Shown here one piece after another: positions 44,391-53,094 of a stretch of DNA of 64,000 nucleotides. Every line of letters starts with the position of its first letter. The first letter of the stretch is position 1. Below the pieces are notes generated by a model. The model made no database searches and had not been told where the DNA came from. It worked only from the letters and a program-made list of their open reading frames with translations. A program made the position numbers and the translations under genes. The DNA is from Hymenobacter aranciens (lineage in GTDB: Bacteria > Bacteroidota > Bacteroidia > Cytophagales > Hymenobacteraceae), in contig NZ_JAUQSY010000005.1 of assembly GCF_030580865.1 (NCBI RefSeq), positions 62,001 through 126,000 on the forward strand, read 5' to 3'.

Positions 44391-44711
44391 CGCGCGGAGT
44401 TGCAAAACGGGCTAGCTGAACAGTAATTCAGTCAGCTCCTACGATAAAATGGCGGCCGGGTGTCGTTGCCAAAGCAGAGGGCAATGGCCAACCCTGGGCC
44501 TCCAATCACCGTTAGCCTACCCGAATAGGCAGCGGCCCTCCGGGCCCCCTGCCTGTTTCAGCTGCCTGGCCGCTGAAACGGGCAGCGTCGGAATGGTGCT
44601 AGGTCAAGCGCAGCTTACTTCTCTTTTTTTTGGAAAAATAGCTGCTCAATTACCTGGCTCCCGGCGCTGCCCGTCGGCTGGCGCCTCATCCGCCCTAGCC
44701 CTCGTTAGCTT
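44391..44711. other. Divergent intergenic region
   Basis: About 320 bases between the divergent TPM-domain and RING-like genes. It contains an imperfect hairpin (GCCTGTTTCAGC with GCTGAAACGGGC, about 44551-44582) and a run of eight T at 44624-44631, possibly a terminator or decayed repeat. Promoters for both genes must lie here but no clear consensus box is seen. Confidence 0.4.
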
Positions 44712-46946
44712 ATGAATGCCTCGCTCGTGAAGGTGAGCCTGCGCCAGCAGGCCGTGTACGTGGAACCCACTGCCGCCGCGCCGCAATCGACGCTGCCCGC
44801 CACCACGGCGCTGCTGGTGGCCAACCTGGCCCACCTGGGCTACGGCGTATCCGAAGACCTGCTGCACGCGCTAAGCGCCACCACGCCCGGCTTCCAAAGT
44901 CAGCTGCTCAACATGTTCCGGGAAGTAATGGGCGTGAAGAAAAACTGGACGCCGCTGGTGAAGGCCTGGGACACGCCCACCGGCGAAGGCGCACTCGACC
45001 ACCTGCTTACCTGGTTTGCCTCGGTGTTTCAGACCGAAGGCGTACGCCTGCCCTGCGGCCACGTCATCCCGCCCAACACCTTCCCGCTGGAGCGCTACAA
45101 CGGCTGCCCCTTCTGTGGCACGCCGTTTCGCCTCGAAACGCTGGCGCTCAAGGGCCAGGGCAGCAAGCTCAAGGTACTGGAGTTATGGACAAAGGCCGAC
45201 CTCGACCGGTTTCTGCGCGAGCTGCTGAGCTCCAAAACCGCCCTCGACGCCACCCAGATTGACAGCCTGACGCTGCTGCTGGAGGAGCTGCCGGTGCCCG
45301 TGGGCGTGCCCATCGCCATGAAGGAAACCCGCATGGCGGTCATCGATGCCTACGTGAGCCGCAACCGCGCTCCGAAGGCGCAGCCGTTTTTCGACTCGCC
45401 CACCGACGTGCTGCGCTACCTCTGGTACAAGCACACCGGCTTTTTGCAGCTGGTGGAGCCGCGCACTATCCGCCGTCGCAAGCAGCTGAACGGCCTGCAT
45501 TTCAGCCCGCTGCTCGACCGCAGCGCCCAGGCCAAAAAGCAGGCCCGCGCCGGCCTTAAGCTCAAGTACACCCGCCGCGAGGGCCGCATGGTGGCCGAGT
45601 GGCTCGACGCGCTGCCGCAGTCGCCCACGCAGCTCTGCGAAATCATGCACCCCAAGCGGGGCATGTGGGTGCGCTTCATCCGGGCGCTGCGGCTGGCGGA
45701 GTACAGCAAAAAGCTCAAGATGAGCAAGCTGCGCGAAACGCTGGACGAGTTTTATAACCAAACCTACGAGGTGTGGCAGGGCCGCGTGAATTACTTCCGG
45801 CTGCGCTCGGAGCCGGGGCCCACGCTGGCGCTGCTGCAACAGCGGCCGGGCTTGTTTGCCCGCTCGCTGTTTGCCAACATGCTCTGGTTCGGGTCCGCGC
45901 CGGTGGTGGCGGCCTTCGCCGAAGTCGTTGATAAAGTGCCAGCCCGGCTGGTGCTCAGCCTGGGCATGTACGCCGAAACCTACTTCACGCCCGGCGCCCG
46001 GCGGCTGGTGAAACCGCTGGGCGGCGTCAGCAAATCCATCCCGACCAACGCGCTGCTCGCTCTCTACGACGAAGCGCAAATCGGTACCATGCGGGCCGAG
46101 GTGGAGGCACTGTGCCAGCTGGCGATGCGCCGCCGCTTTGCCGCGCAGCCTACTGCCAGCCGCAGCATGTTTATTGACCCTGTGCTGTTTAAAATGCCGC
46201 TGGCCATCGGCGACCGCAGCGAAACCGTGCAGGATTTGCCCGCCGCGCTCATGGGCACGCGCTTCGCAGTGGAGGGCGGCCGGGTGCGGCTGTTTCTACA
46301 GTGGGGGGTGGGTTTGCCCGCCCAGCACCTCGACATGGATTTGAGTTGCCAAATAGCTTACGCCGAGCGGCTGGAAATCTGCTCCTACTCGAACCTGACG
46401 GCCACCGGCTGCCAGCACAGCGGCGACATTCAGCACATTCCCAACAAGGTAGGTACGGCCGAATACATCGAGCTCGACCTCGACGCGCTGCAACACGCCG
46501 GGGCGCAGTACGCGACGTTCACCTGCAATGCCTACACCGCCGGCAGCCTTTCGCCCAACCTGGTGGTGGGCTGGATGAACAGCGCCAATCCGATGAAAAT
46601 CAGCAGTAGCGGTGTAGCTTACGACCCCTCGTGCGTGCAGCACCAGGTGCGCGTGACCGGCGGCCTCACCAAAGGCCTGGTCTTTGGCGTGTTTGAGGTG
46701 GCCCGGCGCGAAATCGTGTGGCTGGAATTGCCCTTCTACGGCCAGGTGGTGCAGCAGCTCGACGTGCAGGGCGTGCGCCTGCTGTTGCGGCGGCTGGAAA
46801 GTAAGCTGACTATCGGCCAGCTGCTCACGGCCAAGGCCGAGGCTCAGCAGCTGGCGCTGGTGCCAAACGAAGCGGCGGCCGACGAAGCCTACACCGCCGC
46901 CTGGGCCCGCAACCCGGCGGCCGTGACGCAGCTGCTGCTGGACTAG
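44712..46946 (+). CDS. MXAN_6230/SCO0854-type RING-like domain protein
   Basis: 744 residues, no signal peptide or membrane segment. Near residues 112-140 the sequence LPCGHVIPPNTFPLERYNGC followed by PFCGTPF gives a Cys/His set like a RING or treble-clef zinc site. The large remainder is helical up to about residue 480 and beta-rich at the C-terminus (ELDLDALQHAGAQYATFTCN, later LVVGWMNS), resembling the stress-protein (TerD-like) fold that accompanies this family. Homologous proteins of myxobacteria and actinobacteria go by this name; their function is not established. No tellurite-resistance or TerD gene is adjacent in this window. Confidence 0.65.
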   Translation: MNASLVKVSLRQQAVYVEPTAAAPQSTLPATTALLVANLAHLGYGVSEDLLHALSATTPGFQSQLLNMFREVMGVKKNWTPLVKAWDTPTGEGALDHLLTWFASVFQTEGVRLPCGHVIPPNTFPLERYNGCPFCGTPFRLETLALKGQGSKLKVLELWTKADLDRFLRELLSSKTALDATQIDSLTLLLEELPVPVGVPIAMKETRMAVIDAYVSRNRAPKAQPFFDSPTDVLRYLWYKHTGFLQLVEPRTIRRRKQLNGLHFSPLLDRSAQAKKQARAGLKLKYTRREGRMVAEWLDALPQSPTQLCEIMHPKRGMWVRFIRALRLAEYSKKLKMSKLRETLDEFYNQTYEVWQGRVNYFRLRSEPGPTLALLQQRPGLFARSLFANMLWFGSAPVVAAFAEVVDKVPARLVLSLGMYAETYFTPGARRLVKPLGGVSKSIPTNALLALYDEAQIGTMRAEVEALCQLAMRRRFAAQPTASRSMFIDPVLFKMPLAIGDRSETVQDLPAALMGTRFAVEGGRVRLFLQWGVGLPAQHLDMDLSCQIAYAERLEICSYSNLTATGCQHSGDIQHIPNKVGTAEYIELDLDALQHAGAQYATFTCNAYTAGSLSPNLVVGWMNSANPMKISSSGVAYDPSCVQHQVRVTGGLTKGLVFGVFEVARREIVWLELPFYGQVVQQLDVQGVRLLLRRLESKLTIGQLLTAKAEAQQLALVPNEAAADEAYTAAWARNPAAVTQLLLD

Positions 46947-47030
46947 CTGCCGCACAATATTCTGCAACGGCCTATGCCGAAGCCGGGAGGGCGAGTGCCG
47001 GGTTTGGGGGCGCTACCAGGGTTGGGTGCT

Positions 47031-47038
47031 TACCTTTG
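47031..47038 (+). promoter_or_regulatory. -7 promoter box of the AraC-type gene
   Basis: TACCTTTG matches TAnnTTTG exactly, 19 bases before the start codon at 47058. No TTG stands at the standard distance upstream (nearest at 47004-47006, spacer 24). Confidence 0.5.
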
Positions 47039-47057
47039 ATTTTTACAGCTGCTCGCT

Positions 47058-47975
47058 ATGAAATCAGTCCCGCTCGACGCGCTATACACCAAGCTGGAAC
47101 CCGCCGCCGGCACGCTGCTGCCCCCGCCCATGCAGCAGGAAGTGGGGCACTTCAACGTCTTCAACGTGGCCGACCTGATGCTCAACTACCGCAGCCGGCC
47201 GCCCATGACTTTCGACCGCCGCACGTTCTATAAAATCAGCCTCATGCACGGCCGCAGTCGCATCGAGTATGCCGACCAGGTGGTTGAGGTTGAAGGCAAA
47301 GCCTTGTGGTTTGCCTCGCACCGCGTGCCCTACCGCTGGCTGCCGCACGACCTGGAGCAGGTGGGCTACTTCTGCGTTTTCACCGAAGAGTTTCTGCTGC
47401 CCGGCAAGGGTGGGGGAGGGCTGCACGAGCTGCCGATATTCCAGCCCGGCATCTGCCCGGTAATCCCCGTAAGCGCGGACGACTACGCGGCCATCAACGC
47501 GCTTTTTCAGAAGATGATGGAGGAAATTGCCTCCGGCTACGCCTACAAGTACGACCTGCTGCGCGCCTACCTGCTGGAGCTGATTCATCTGGGGCAGAAG
47601 CTGCTGCCAAGCCTGACGCCCGTGCCGGCCCACAACGCCGCCGCCCGGGTAGCCGCGCAGTTTGCCGAGCTGCTCGAACGGCAGTTTCCGCTCGAAACCC
47701 CGCAGCAGCAGCTGCGCCTGCGCACGGCTACCGACTACGCCAGCCAGCTGGCCGTGCACGTCAACCACCTCAACCGGGTGCTCAAGGAAACCACCGGCCA
47801 CACCACCACCGCCCTCATTGCCAGCCGCATGACCCAGGAGGCCAAGATGCTGCTGAAGCAAACCAGCTGGACCGTCTCGGAAATATCCGACAGCCTGGGC
47901 TTCGCCGACGTGGCGCACTTCTGCAATTTCTTTAAGCGGCAGACGGGGCTGGTGCCGGGGGCGCTGCGCGAGTAG
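47058..47975 (+). CDS. AraC-family transcriptional regulator
   Basis: 305 residues, soluble. The N-terminal half is a cupin-like effector domain (FYKISLMHGRSRIEYADQVV), the C-terminal 100 residues a double helix-turn-helix (YASQLAVHVNHLNRVLKETT ... TVSEISDSLGFADVAHFCNF). It is followed on the same strand by the NAD-dependent epimerase-like gene after 109 bases, a frequent pairing in which the AraC protein controls the neighbouring oxidoreductase. Confidence 0.9.
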   Translation: MKSVPLDALYTKLEPAAGTLLPPPMQQEVGHFNVFNVADLMLNYRSRPPMTFDRRTFYKISLMHGRSRIEYADQVVEVEGKALWFASHRVPYRWLPHDLEQVGYFCVFTEEFLLPGKGGGGLHELPIFQPGICPVIPVSADDYAAINALFQKMMEEIASGYAYKYDLLRAYLLELIHLGQKLLPSLTPVPAHNAAARVAAQFAELLERQFPLETPQQQLRLRTATDYASQLAVHVNHLNRVLKETTGHTTTALIASRMTQEAKMLLKQTSWTVSEISDSLGFADVAHFCNFFKRQTGLVPGALRE

Positions 47976-48084
47976 CGGCGTTGTTTGAATTATGCAGTAG
48001 ATGGTTTGAGCTGCGCAAACCGGCCGCTGCCGGGGCGCCGGACCTTTGCAGCGTACTTTCAACCACCTCTCATTCCATCATCAC

Positions 48085-48972
48085 ATGCGCGTTTTTGTCA
48101 CTGGCGCTACGGGCTTTGTCGGCTCGGCCGTCGTTCAGGAATTACTCGGCGCGGGCCATCAGGTGCTCGGCCTCGTGCGTTCCGAAGAATCGGCTAAGAA
48201 GCTGGCCACCGGGGCCGAAGCTCACTATGGCACTCTGGAAGACCTCGACAGCCTGCGGCGTGGCGCCGCGGCGGCCGACGGCGTCATCCACACCGCTTTC
48301 ATCCACGATTTCGTGGACTTTGCCGCCGCCTCCGAAACCGACCGGCAAGCCATCGAAGCCCTGGGCGCCGAGCTGGCGGGCTCGCAACGCCCGCTTATCG
48401 TGTGTTCGGGCCTGGCCTTCCTGCCGCAGGACCGCCTCGCCACCGAAACCGACGTGCCCCAGGTGGCCAGCGGCTACCCGCGCCGCTCCGAAGAAACCGC
48501 GCTCGACCTAGCGGCGCAGGGCGTGCGGGCGATGGCAGTGCGCCTGTCGCCCACCACGCACGGTGCCGGCGACCACGGCTTCATTCACACCCTCATCAAC
48601 ATTGCCCGCGAAAAAGGAGTGGCCGCCTACCTGGGCGACGGCCGCAACCGCTGGCCCGCCGTGCACCGGCTCGATGCGGCCCGGCTGTTTCGGCTGGCGC
48701 TGGAGCAGGGCCGCGCCGGCACCCGCTACCACGGCGTGGCCGAAGAAGGCGTGCCGATGCGCGACATTGCCGCCACCATCGGCCGCCACCTCGGCCTGCC
48801 GGTGGTGTCCAAAACCGCCGACGAGGCCGCCGCACACTTCGGCTGGATGGCCCGTTTTGTGGGGCTTAATATGGCCGCTTCCAGCGCCCTCACGCAGCAG
48901 CAGCTAGGCTGGCAGCCCAGCCACCCCACGCTGCTGGCAGATTTGGAGCAGGGGCATTATTTTGAAAACTAA
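48085..48972 (+). CDS. NAD-dependent epimerase/dehydratase-like extended SDR protein
   Basis: 295 residues from MRVFVTGATG; the glycine loop TGATGFVG gives NAD(P) binding. No clear YxxxK is visible at the usual position (RRSEETALDLAAQGVRAMAV occupies it), as in many atypical extended SDRs of the NmrA or SDR_a5 kind, so it may be a reductase with altered catalysis. A GACCTTTG box at 48041-48048 before the start is a near match to the -7 consensus. Substrate unknown. Confidence 0.8.
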   Translation: MRVFVTGATGFVGSAVVQELLGAGHQVLGLVRSEESAKKLATGAEAHYGTLEDLDSLRRGAAAADGVIHTAFIHDFVDFAAASETDRQAIEALGAELAGSQRPLIVCSGLAFLPQDRLATETDVPQVASGYPRRSEETALDLAAQGVRAMAVRLSPTTHGAGDHGFIHTLINIAREKGVAAYLGDGRNRWPAVHRLDAARLFRLALEQGRAGTRYHGVAEEGVPMRDIAATIGRHLGLPVVSKTADEAAAHFGWMARFVGLNMAASSALTQQQLGWQPSHPTLLADLEQGHYFEN

Positions 48973-48998
48973 GCCTGGAGCGTCCTGTTTGTAGCTGG

Positions 48999-49039
48999 AG
49001 TGGTAGTACGAATTCCCCGCAGGGGTTCGTACTACCACT
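48999..49039. terminator. Strong hairpin, probable terminator
   Basis: AGTGGTAGTACGAA pairs perfectly with TTCGTACTACCACT around a 13-base loop that itself contains CCCC...GGGG. Only TTT follows, so it may be a repeat element used as terminator. It lies 27 bases past the epimerase stop. Confidence 0.55.
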
Positions 49040-49114
49040 TTGTCGTTTGCGCGGTTAACATTTGCCCAACACCAACTACCCAACACCGAATACCCAATTC
49101 CTGAATCTGCCCTT

Positions 49115-50410
49115 ATGCCCGACCAAATACCTTCCTCCGACATCCTCATCATCGGAGCCGGGGCCGCCGGCCTGCTGGCCGCCCGCGACCTGGCCCGCGC
49201 CGGCCGCTCGGTAACCGTGCTGGAGGCCCGCGAACGCATCGGCGGGCGCGTGCACACGTTCACGCCGCCCGGCTTCAGCCAGCCGCTGGAGGCGGGGGCC
49301 GAGTTTCTGCACGGGGCGGTGCCGCTCAGCCGGGCGCTGCTACGCGAGGCGGGCCGCCGCTGGCAGGATGGCGAGGGCGAGATGTATGTGTTTCGCAACG
49401 GGCAATTGCAGGCCGACGCCGACTTCTTCCCGGAGCTGCCCGAGGTACTGGCCCGGCTCAACGCCCTGCCGCAGGACCTGCCGCTGGCGGAATTCCTGAA
49501 CCAGGAGTTTCCCGGTGCCGCGCACGCTGCCCTCCGCACCGCCGCCACCCAGTTTGCCGAAGGCTACGACGCCGCCGACGCCCGCCTCGTGAGTGCCTGG
49601 GCCCTGCGCGACGAGTGGGCCGGCGACGGGGCCGAAGACTCGCCGCGCCCGGTGGGCGGCTACGGCCCGCTGCTATACTGGCTGGCTGATGAAGCCCGAG
49701 ACGCCGGCGCCCGGCTGCACCTCAATACTCCTGTGCAAGCAATTCATTGGCAGGCCGGTCGGGTGGAAGTGCGAACGGCCGCCGGCCCCCGCTACCAGGC
49801 GCAGCAGCTGCTCTGCACGGTGCCGCTGGGCGTGTGGCAGTGGGCGGCCGACCAGCCCGGTGCCCTGCAGTTCGAGCCGGAGCTGCCGACGCACCGCGCG
49901 GCCGCCGCGCAGTTGGGTTTCGGGCCCGTTGTGAAAGTGGCGCTCGAATTTCGTACCGCCTTCTGGCAGGAGCAGCTGCCGGAAATGAGCTTCCTCATCT
50001 CTGACGCGCCGGTGCCCACCTGGTGGAGCCCGCTGCCCGACCGGCGCCCGCTGCTCATGGGCTGGGTGGCCGGCCCGGCCGCCGCCCGCCTGCGCGAGGC
50101 CCCGGACGAGCAGGTGCTGGAAGCTGCCCTGGCGTCGCTGGCCACGCTGCTGGCCACTTCACCCGCGGCCGTGCGGGCGCAGCTGCAAGCCAGCTACATC
50201 CATAACTGGGGCCGCGAGCCCTACACCTACGGCGCGTATTCGTACCCGACAATCGGTGCCCCGGCGGCCCGCGCCGCCCTGGCCCAGCCGGTGGCCAACA
50301 CGCTGTTTTTCGCGGGCGAAGCGGTGTACGAGGGGCCGCATGCCGGAACGGTGGAGGCAGCCCTGGTGAGCGGTCAGGCTGCCGCCCAGGCCATGCTCGG
50401 CCAAGCGTAA
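49115..50410 (+). CDS. Flavin-dependent amine oxidase family protein
   Basis: 431 residues from MPDQIPSSDIL. FAD-binding GAGAAGLLAARDLARAG, then VLEARERIGGRVHTF (the RxGGR signature of monoamine oxidases) and the C-terminal LFFAGEAVYEGPHAGTVEAA that contacts the flavin. No signal peptide. It oxidises a primary or secondary amine, producing an aldehyde, ammonia and hydrogen peroxide; the amine is not predictable. The hutG gene follows after 61 bases on the same strand. Confidence 0.85.
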   Translation: MPDQIPSSDILIIGAGAAGLLAARDLARAGRSVTVLEARERIGGRVHTFTPPGFSQPLEAGAEFLHGAVPLSRALLREAGRRWQDGEGEMYVFRNGQLQADADFFPELPEVLARLNALPQDLPLAEFLNQEFPGAAHAALRTAATQFAEGYDAADARLVSAWALRDEWAGDGAEDSPRPVGGYGPLLYWLADEARDAGARLHLNTPVQAIHWQAGRVEVRTAAGPRYQAQQLLCTVPLGVWQWAADQPGALQFEPELPTHRAAAAQLGFGPVVKVALEFRTAFWQEQLPEMSFLISDAPVPTWWSPLPDRRPLLMGWVAGPAAARLREAPDEQVLEAALASLATLLATSPAAVRAQLQASYIHNWGREPYTYGAYSYPTIGAPAARAALAQPVANTLFFAGEAVYEGPHAGTVEAALVSGQAAAQAMLGQA

Positions 50411-50471
50411 TCCCGGCGGATTTCGCCTATTTGCAGCCCGAAAATCCCACCCTCCGGCCCGACCGCTCCGC

Positions 50472-51284
50472 ATGAAGCTATTCGACCTCATCCAGCCGCC
50501 CGTTCAAAAGCTGCCCCTCGTCATCAGCGTGCCCCACGCCGGCACCGAATTCCCCGCCGAGCTGCGCGCCGAGCTCAAGCCCGGCCTGCTGCCGCCCGAC
50601 GACACCGACTGGTTTGTGCATCAGCTCTATGATTTCGTGACCGAGTTGGGCATCCCGCTGATAAAGGCCAACTACAGCCGCTGGGTAGTCGACCTCAACC
50701 GCAACCCCGACAGCAGCCCGCTCTACCACGACGGCCGCGTGCTCACCGGCCTCTGCACCACCACCACCTTCCTGGGCGAACCCATTTACCAAGACGAGCG
50801 CGCCGAAGTAGCCGCTGCCGAAGTAGCCCGTCGCAAGGCCGAATACTTTGAGCCTTATCACGAGGCCCTCAGCCAGCTGCTCGACGACACCCAGGCCCGC
50901 TTCGGTCAGGTGCTGCTCTGGGACTGCCACTCCATCCGCCGCCTGGTGCCGGCCATCAACCCGGAGCCCTTTCCCGACCTCATCCTGGGCAGCGCCGATG
51001 AGACGTCGGCCGCGCCGGAGCTCATCGCCACGGCCCTGCGCGAGCTGGCTAGCGGACATTACTCCCTGAACCACAACACGCCCTTCAAGGGCGGCTACAT
51101 CACCCGCCACCACGGCCAGCCCGGGCGGCAGCGCCACGCCCTGCAGCTGGAGATGTCGAAAGACCGCTACATGGACGACGCCGAGCAGCACTACGACCCC
51201 GCCCGGGCCGGGCAGATGCGGGTGCTGCTGCAGCAGACGCTGGAGGCGCTGGGTACTGTGCTGCTGGCACCTCAAACCCACTAG
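50472..51284 (+). CDS. hutG: N-formylglutamate amidohydrolase
   Basis: 270 residues, typical length. ISVPHAGTEFPAEL, YSRWVVDLNRNPDS and LLWDCHSIRRLVP are the metal-binding and substrate motifs of N-formylglutamate deformylase, which yields glutamate and formate in the last step of one branch of histidine degradation. Its partner HutF, which makes N-formylglutamate, is encoded 385 bases downstream on the same strand, separated by a tandem repeat and with its own promoter box. Confidence 0.93.
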   Translation: MKLFDLIQPPVQKLPLVISVPHAGTEFPAELRAELKPGLLPPDDTDWFVHQLYDFVTELGIPLIKANYSRWVVDLNRNPDSSPLYHDGRVLTGLCTTTTFLGEPIYQDERAEVAAAEVARRKAEYFEPYHEALSQLLDDTQARFGQVLLWDCHSIRRLVPAINPEPFPDLILGSADETSAAPELIATALRELASGHYSLNHNTPFKGGYITRHHGQPGRQRHALQLEMSKDRYMDDAEQHYDPARAGQMRVLLQQTLEALGTVLLAPQTH

Positions 51285-51310
51285 CTGAGGTTACCAAACC
51301 AGTAGATGAG

Positions 51311-51556
51311 CCATTCGCCTGCGCGAAACGGCCTGCCGAACGGCTACTTGAGCCATTCGGCGCAAGCGAACGTCCTACCTGACGGCTAGGTGGGCCATTC
51401 TGCGTAAGCGAACGATACACCTAGCCAATGAGTAGGTCATTCTGCGCAAGCGAACGATACACCTAATCAGTAGATGGGGCATTCTGTGCAAGCCAACGGC
51501 ACACTTGGCTAGTAGGCGAGCTGTTCGGCGCAAGCGAAAGATACCACCAGCGTCTT
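51311..51556 (+). repeat. Six-copy 42-bp tandem repeat (minisatellite)
   Basis: The motif CCATTCgGCGCAAGCGAACG recurs in degenerate form with starts at 51311, 51353, 51395, 51437, 51479 and 51521, exactly 42 bases apart; the last copy is truncated. Copies are 60-90 percent alike by eye. The plus-strand frame in phase is broken by stops, so it is not a coding repeat now. Confidence 0.9.
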
Positions 51557-51653
51557 ATTGGTACTCCGAGATAAAAAGCAGTATCATGTTCAGCAGACAA
51601 CTGGTTGTTTCGGTTTCAGTGGCGATAAAGCGCCACATGCTGACCCAGCCCCG

Positions 51654-51661
51654 TAGCTTTG
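51654..51661 (+). promoter_or_regulatory. -7 promoter box of hutF
   Basis: TAGCTTTG matches TAnnTTTG exactly and ends seven bases before the hutF start codon, so the transcript would start at or just before the AUG. Confidence 0.6.
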
Positions 51662-51668
51662 CCCCCGC

Positions 51669-52979
51669 ATGAAGTACTACGCTTTCTCCTCCCTGCTGCT
51701 GCGCGACGGCTGGCTGAGCCCGGCCTACGTGGGCGTCGATGAACAAGGTCTGATTCAATACCTGGCCGCCGAGCCGCCCGCCGCGCCCGATGCCGTGGTC
51801 GAACAAGTGCCCGGCGCGGCCCTGCCCGGCTTCCAGAATGCCCACTCCCACGCCTTTCAATACGGCATGGCGGGCCACGCCGAGCAGCACGAGCCCGGTA
51901 CCCGCGACGACTTCTGGAGCTGGCGCGAAGCCATGTACGCCTGCGCCGAAACCTTCAGCCCCGAGCAGAACGAGCAGGTAGCCACCACCCTCTATCGCCA
52001 CCTGCTGCGCAACGGCTACACCTCAGTGGTCGAGTTTCACTACCTGCACCACGACCCCACCGGCCACCCCTACGCCAACCTCGCCGAGATGGGCGAGCGG
52101 CTGGTAGCCGCCGCCCGCACGGCCGGTATCAAAATCACCCTCGTGCCGGTATTCTACCAAAAGGGAGACTTCGGCCGCGAGCCCGCGCCCCGGCAGCGCC
52201 GTTTCATCTCAAACACCACCGAGGACTACTTCAAGCTACTGGACGCCACGCGCCCGGCCGTGGCGCAGTACCACCGTGCCCGCCTGGGCTACGGCGTGCA
52301 CTCCCTGCGCGCCGTGGAGGCGGCCGACGTGCTGGCCACCTACGCCCAAGGCCCCAAAGACTTGCCTTTCCACCTGCATGCCGCCGAGCAAACCCTGGAA
52401 GTAGAGCGCAGCCTGGCCCACCTGGGCGCCCGCCCGGTGGAGTGGCTGCTCGATAATCTGCCGCTCAGCGAGCAGTTTCACCTCGTGCACTGCACCCACA
52501 TGACGGCCGACGAGACGCGCCGCCTAGCCCGGTCCGGCGCGCAGGTGGTGCTCTGCCCCGGCACCGAGGGCAACCTCGGCGACGGCATCTTCCCCCTGGT
52601 GGACTACGCCGAGGCCGGCGGCCGCTGGAGCATCGGCACCGACAGCCATATCAGCCTCAACCCCCTCGAAGACCTACGCTGGCTCGACTACGGCCAGCGC
52701 CTCATCCACCGCCGCCGCAACATCTTCGCCGACGGCGCTACCACGCTGGTCGATACCACCTTCTTCGCCGGGCAGCGCGCCGGTGGCCACCGCGTGGCCG
52801 ACTACTTCGCCCTCGGCCAGCCGCTCGATGCTGTGGTGTACGACCTCGCCCAGCCGCTGCTGGCCCAGGCCGGCCCGGCCCACCTGCTGCCCGCTATCGT
52901 GTACACGGCCGACCCTACGGCCGTCCTCGGCACGCTGGTGGATGGGGAGTGGGCCTACCGGGCCAACCTCACCCCCTGA
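51669..52979 (+). CDS. hutF: Formimidoylglutamate deiminase
   Basis: 436 residues. Amidohydrolase fold with metal-binding His pair in QNAHSHAFQYGM, the HLHAAEQ strand, the HCTHM strand and the Asp in IGTDSHISLNP. The substrate-type motif and length fit HutF, which converts N-formimino-L-glutamate to N-formyl-L-glutamate and ammonia. With HutG it gives the five-step histidine pathway branch without a formiminoglutamase. HutH, HutU and HutI genes are not in the window. Confidence 0.93.
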   Translation: MKYYAFSSLLLRDGWLSPAYVGVDEQGLIQYLAAEPPAAPDAVVEQVPGAALPGFQNAHSHAFQYGMAGHAEQHEPGTRDDFWSWREAMYACAETFSPEQNEQVATTLYRHLLRNGYTSVVEFHYLHHDPTGHPYANLAEMGERLVAAARTAGIKITLVPVFYQKGDFGREPAPRQRRFISNTTEDYFKLLDATRPAVAQYHRARLGYGVHSLRAVEAADVLATYAQGPKDLPFHLHAAEQTLEVERSLAHLGARPVEWLLDNLPLSEQFHLVHCTHMTADETRRLARSGAQVVLCPGTEGNLGDGIFPLVDYAEAGGRWSIGTDSHISLNPLEDLRWLDYGQRLIHRRRNIFADGATTLVDTTFFAGQRAGGHRVADYFALGQPLDAVVYDLAQPLLAQAGPAHLLPAIVYTADPTAVLGTLVDGEWAYRANLTP

Positions 52980-53065
52980 CCCCCTCTCCGCAGGTTTCGC
53001 GCATTAAGCGAACCGGAGGCCGGGGGGGGGAGGCTGGCCCCGCCCGCCGCCCGGCCGGCACCGGC

Positions 53066-53073
53066 TATTTTTG
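53066..53073 (+). promoter_or_regulatory. -7 promoter box of the acetylation cassette
   Basis: TATTTTTG matches TAnnTTTG exactly, 21 bases before the first SGNH gene. No TTG is found at the canonical upstream distance, the sequence there being GC-rich. Confidence 0.5.
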
Positions 53074-53094
53074 TCGCCGATTGTCGAACGATTT

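Noticed and set aside
51311-51556. CRISPR array
   Set aside because: Copies are contiguous 42-bp units with gradual divergence; there are no unique spacers of constant length, no strictly conserved repeat and no cas gene.
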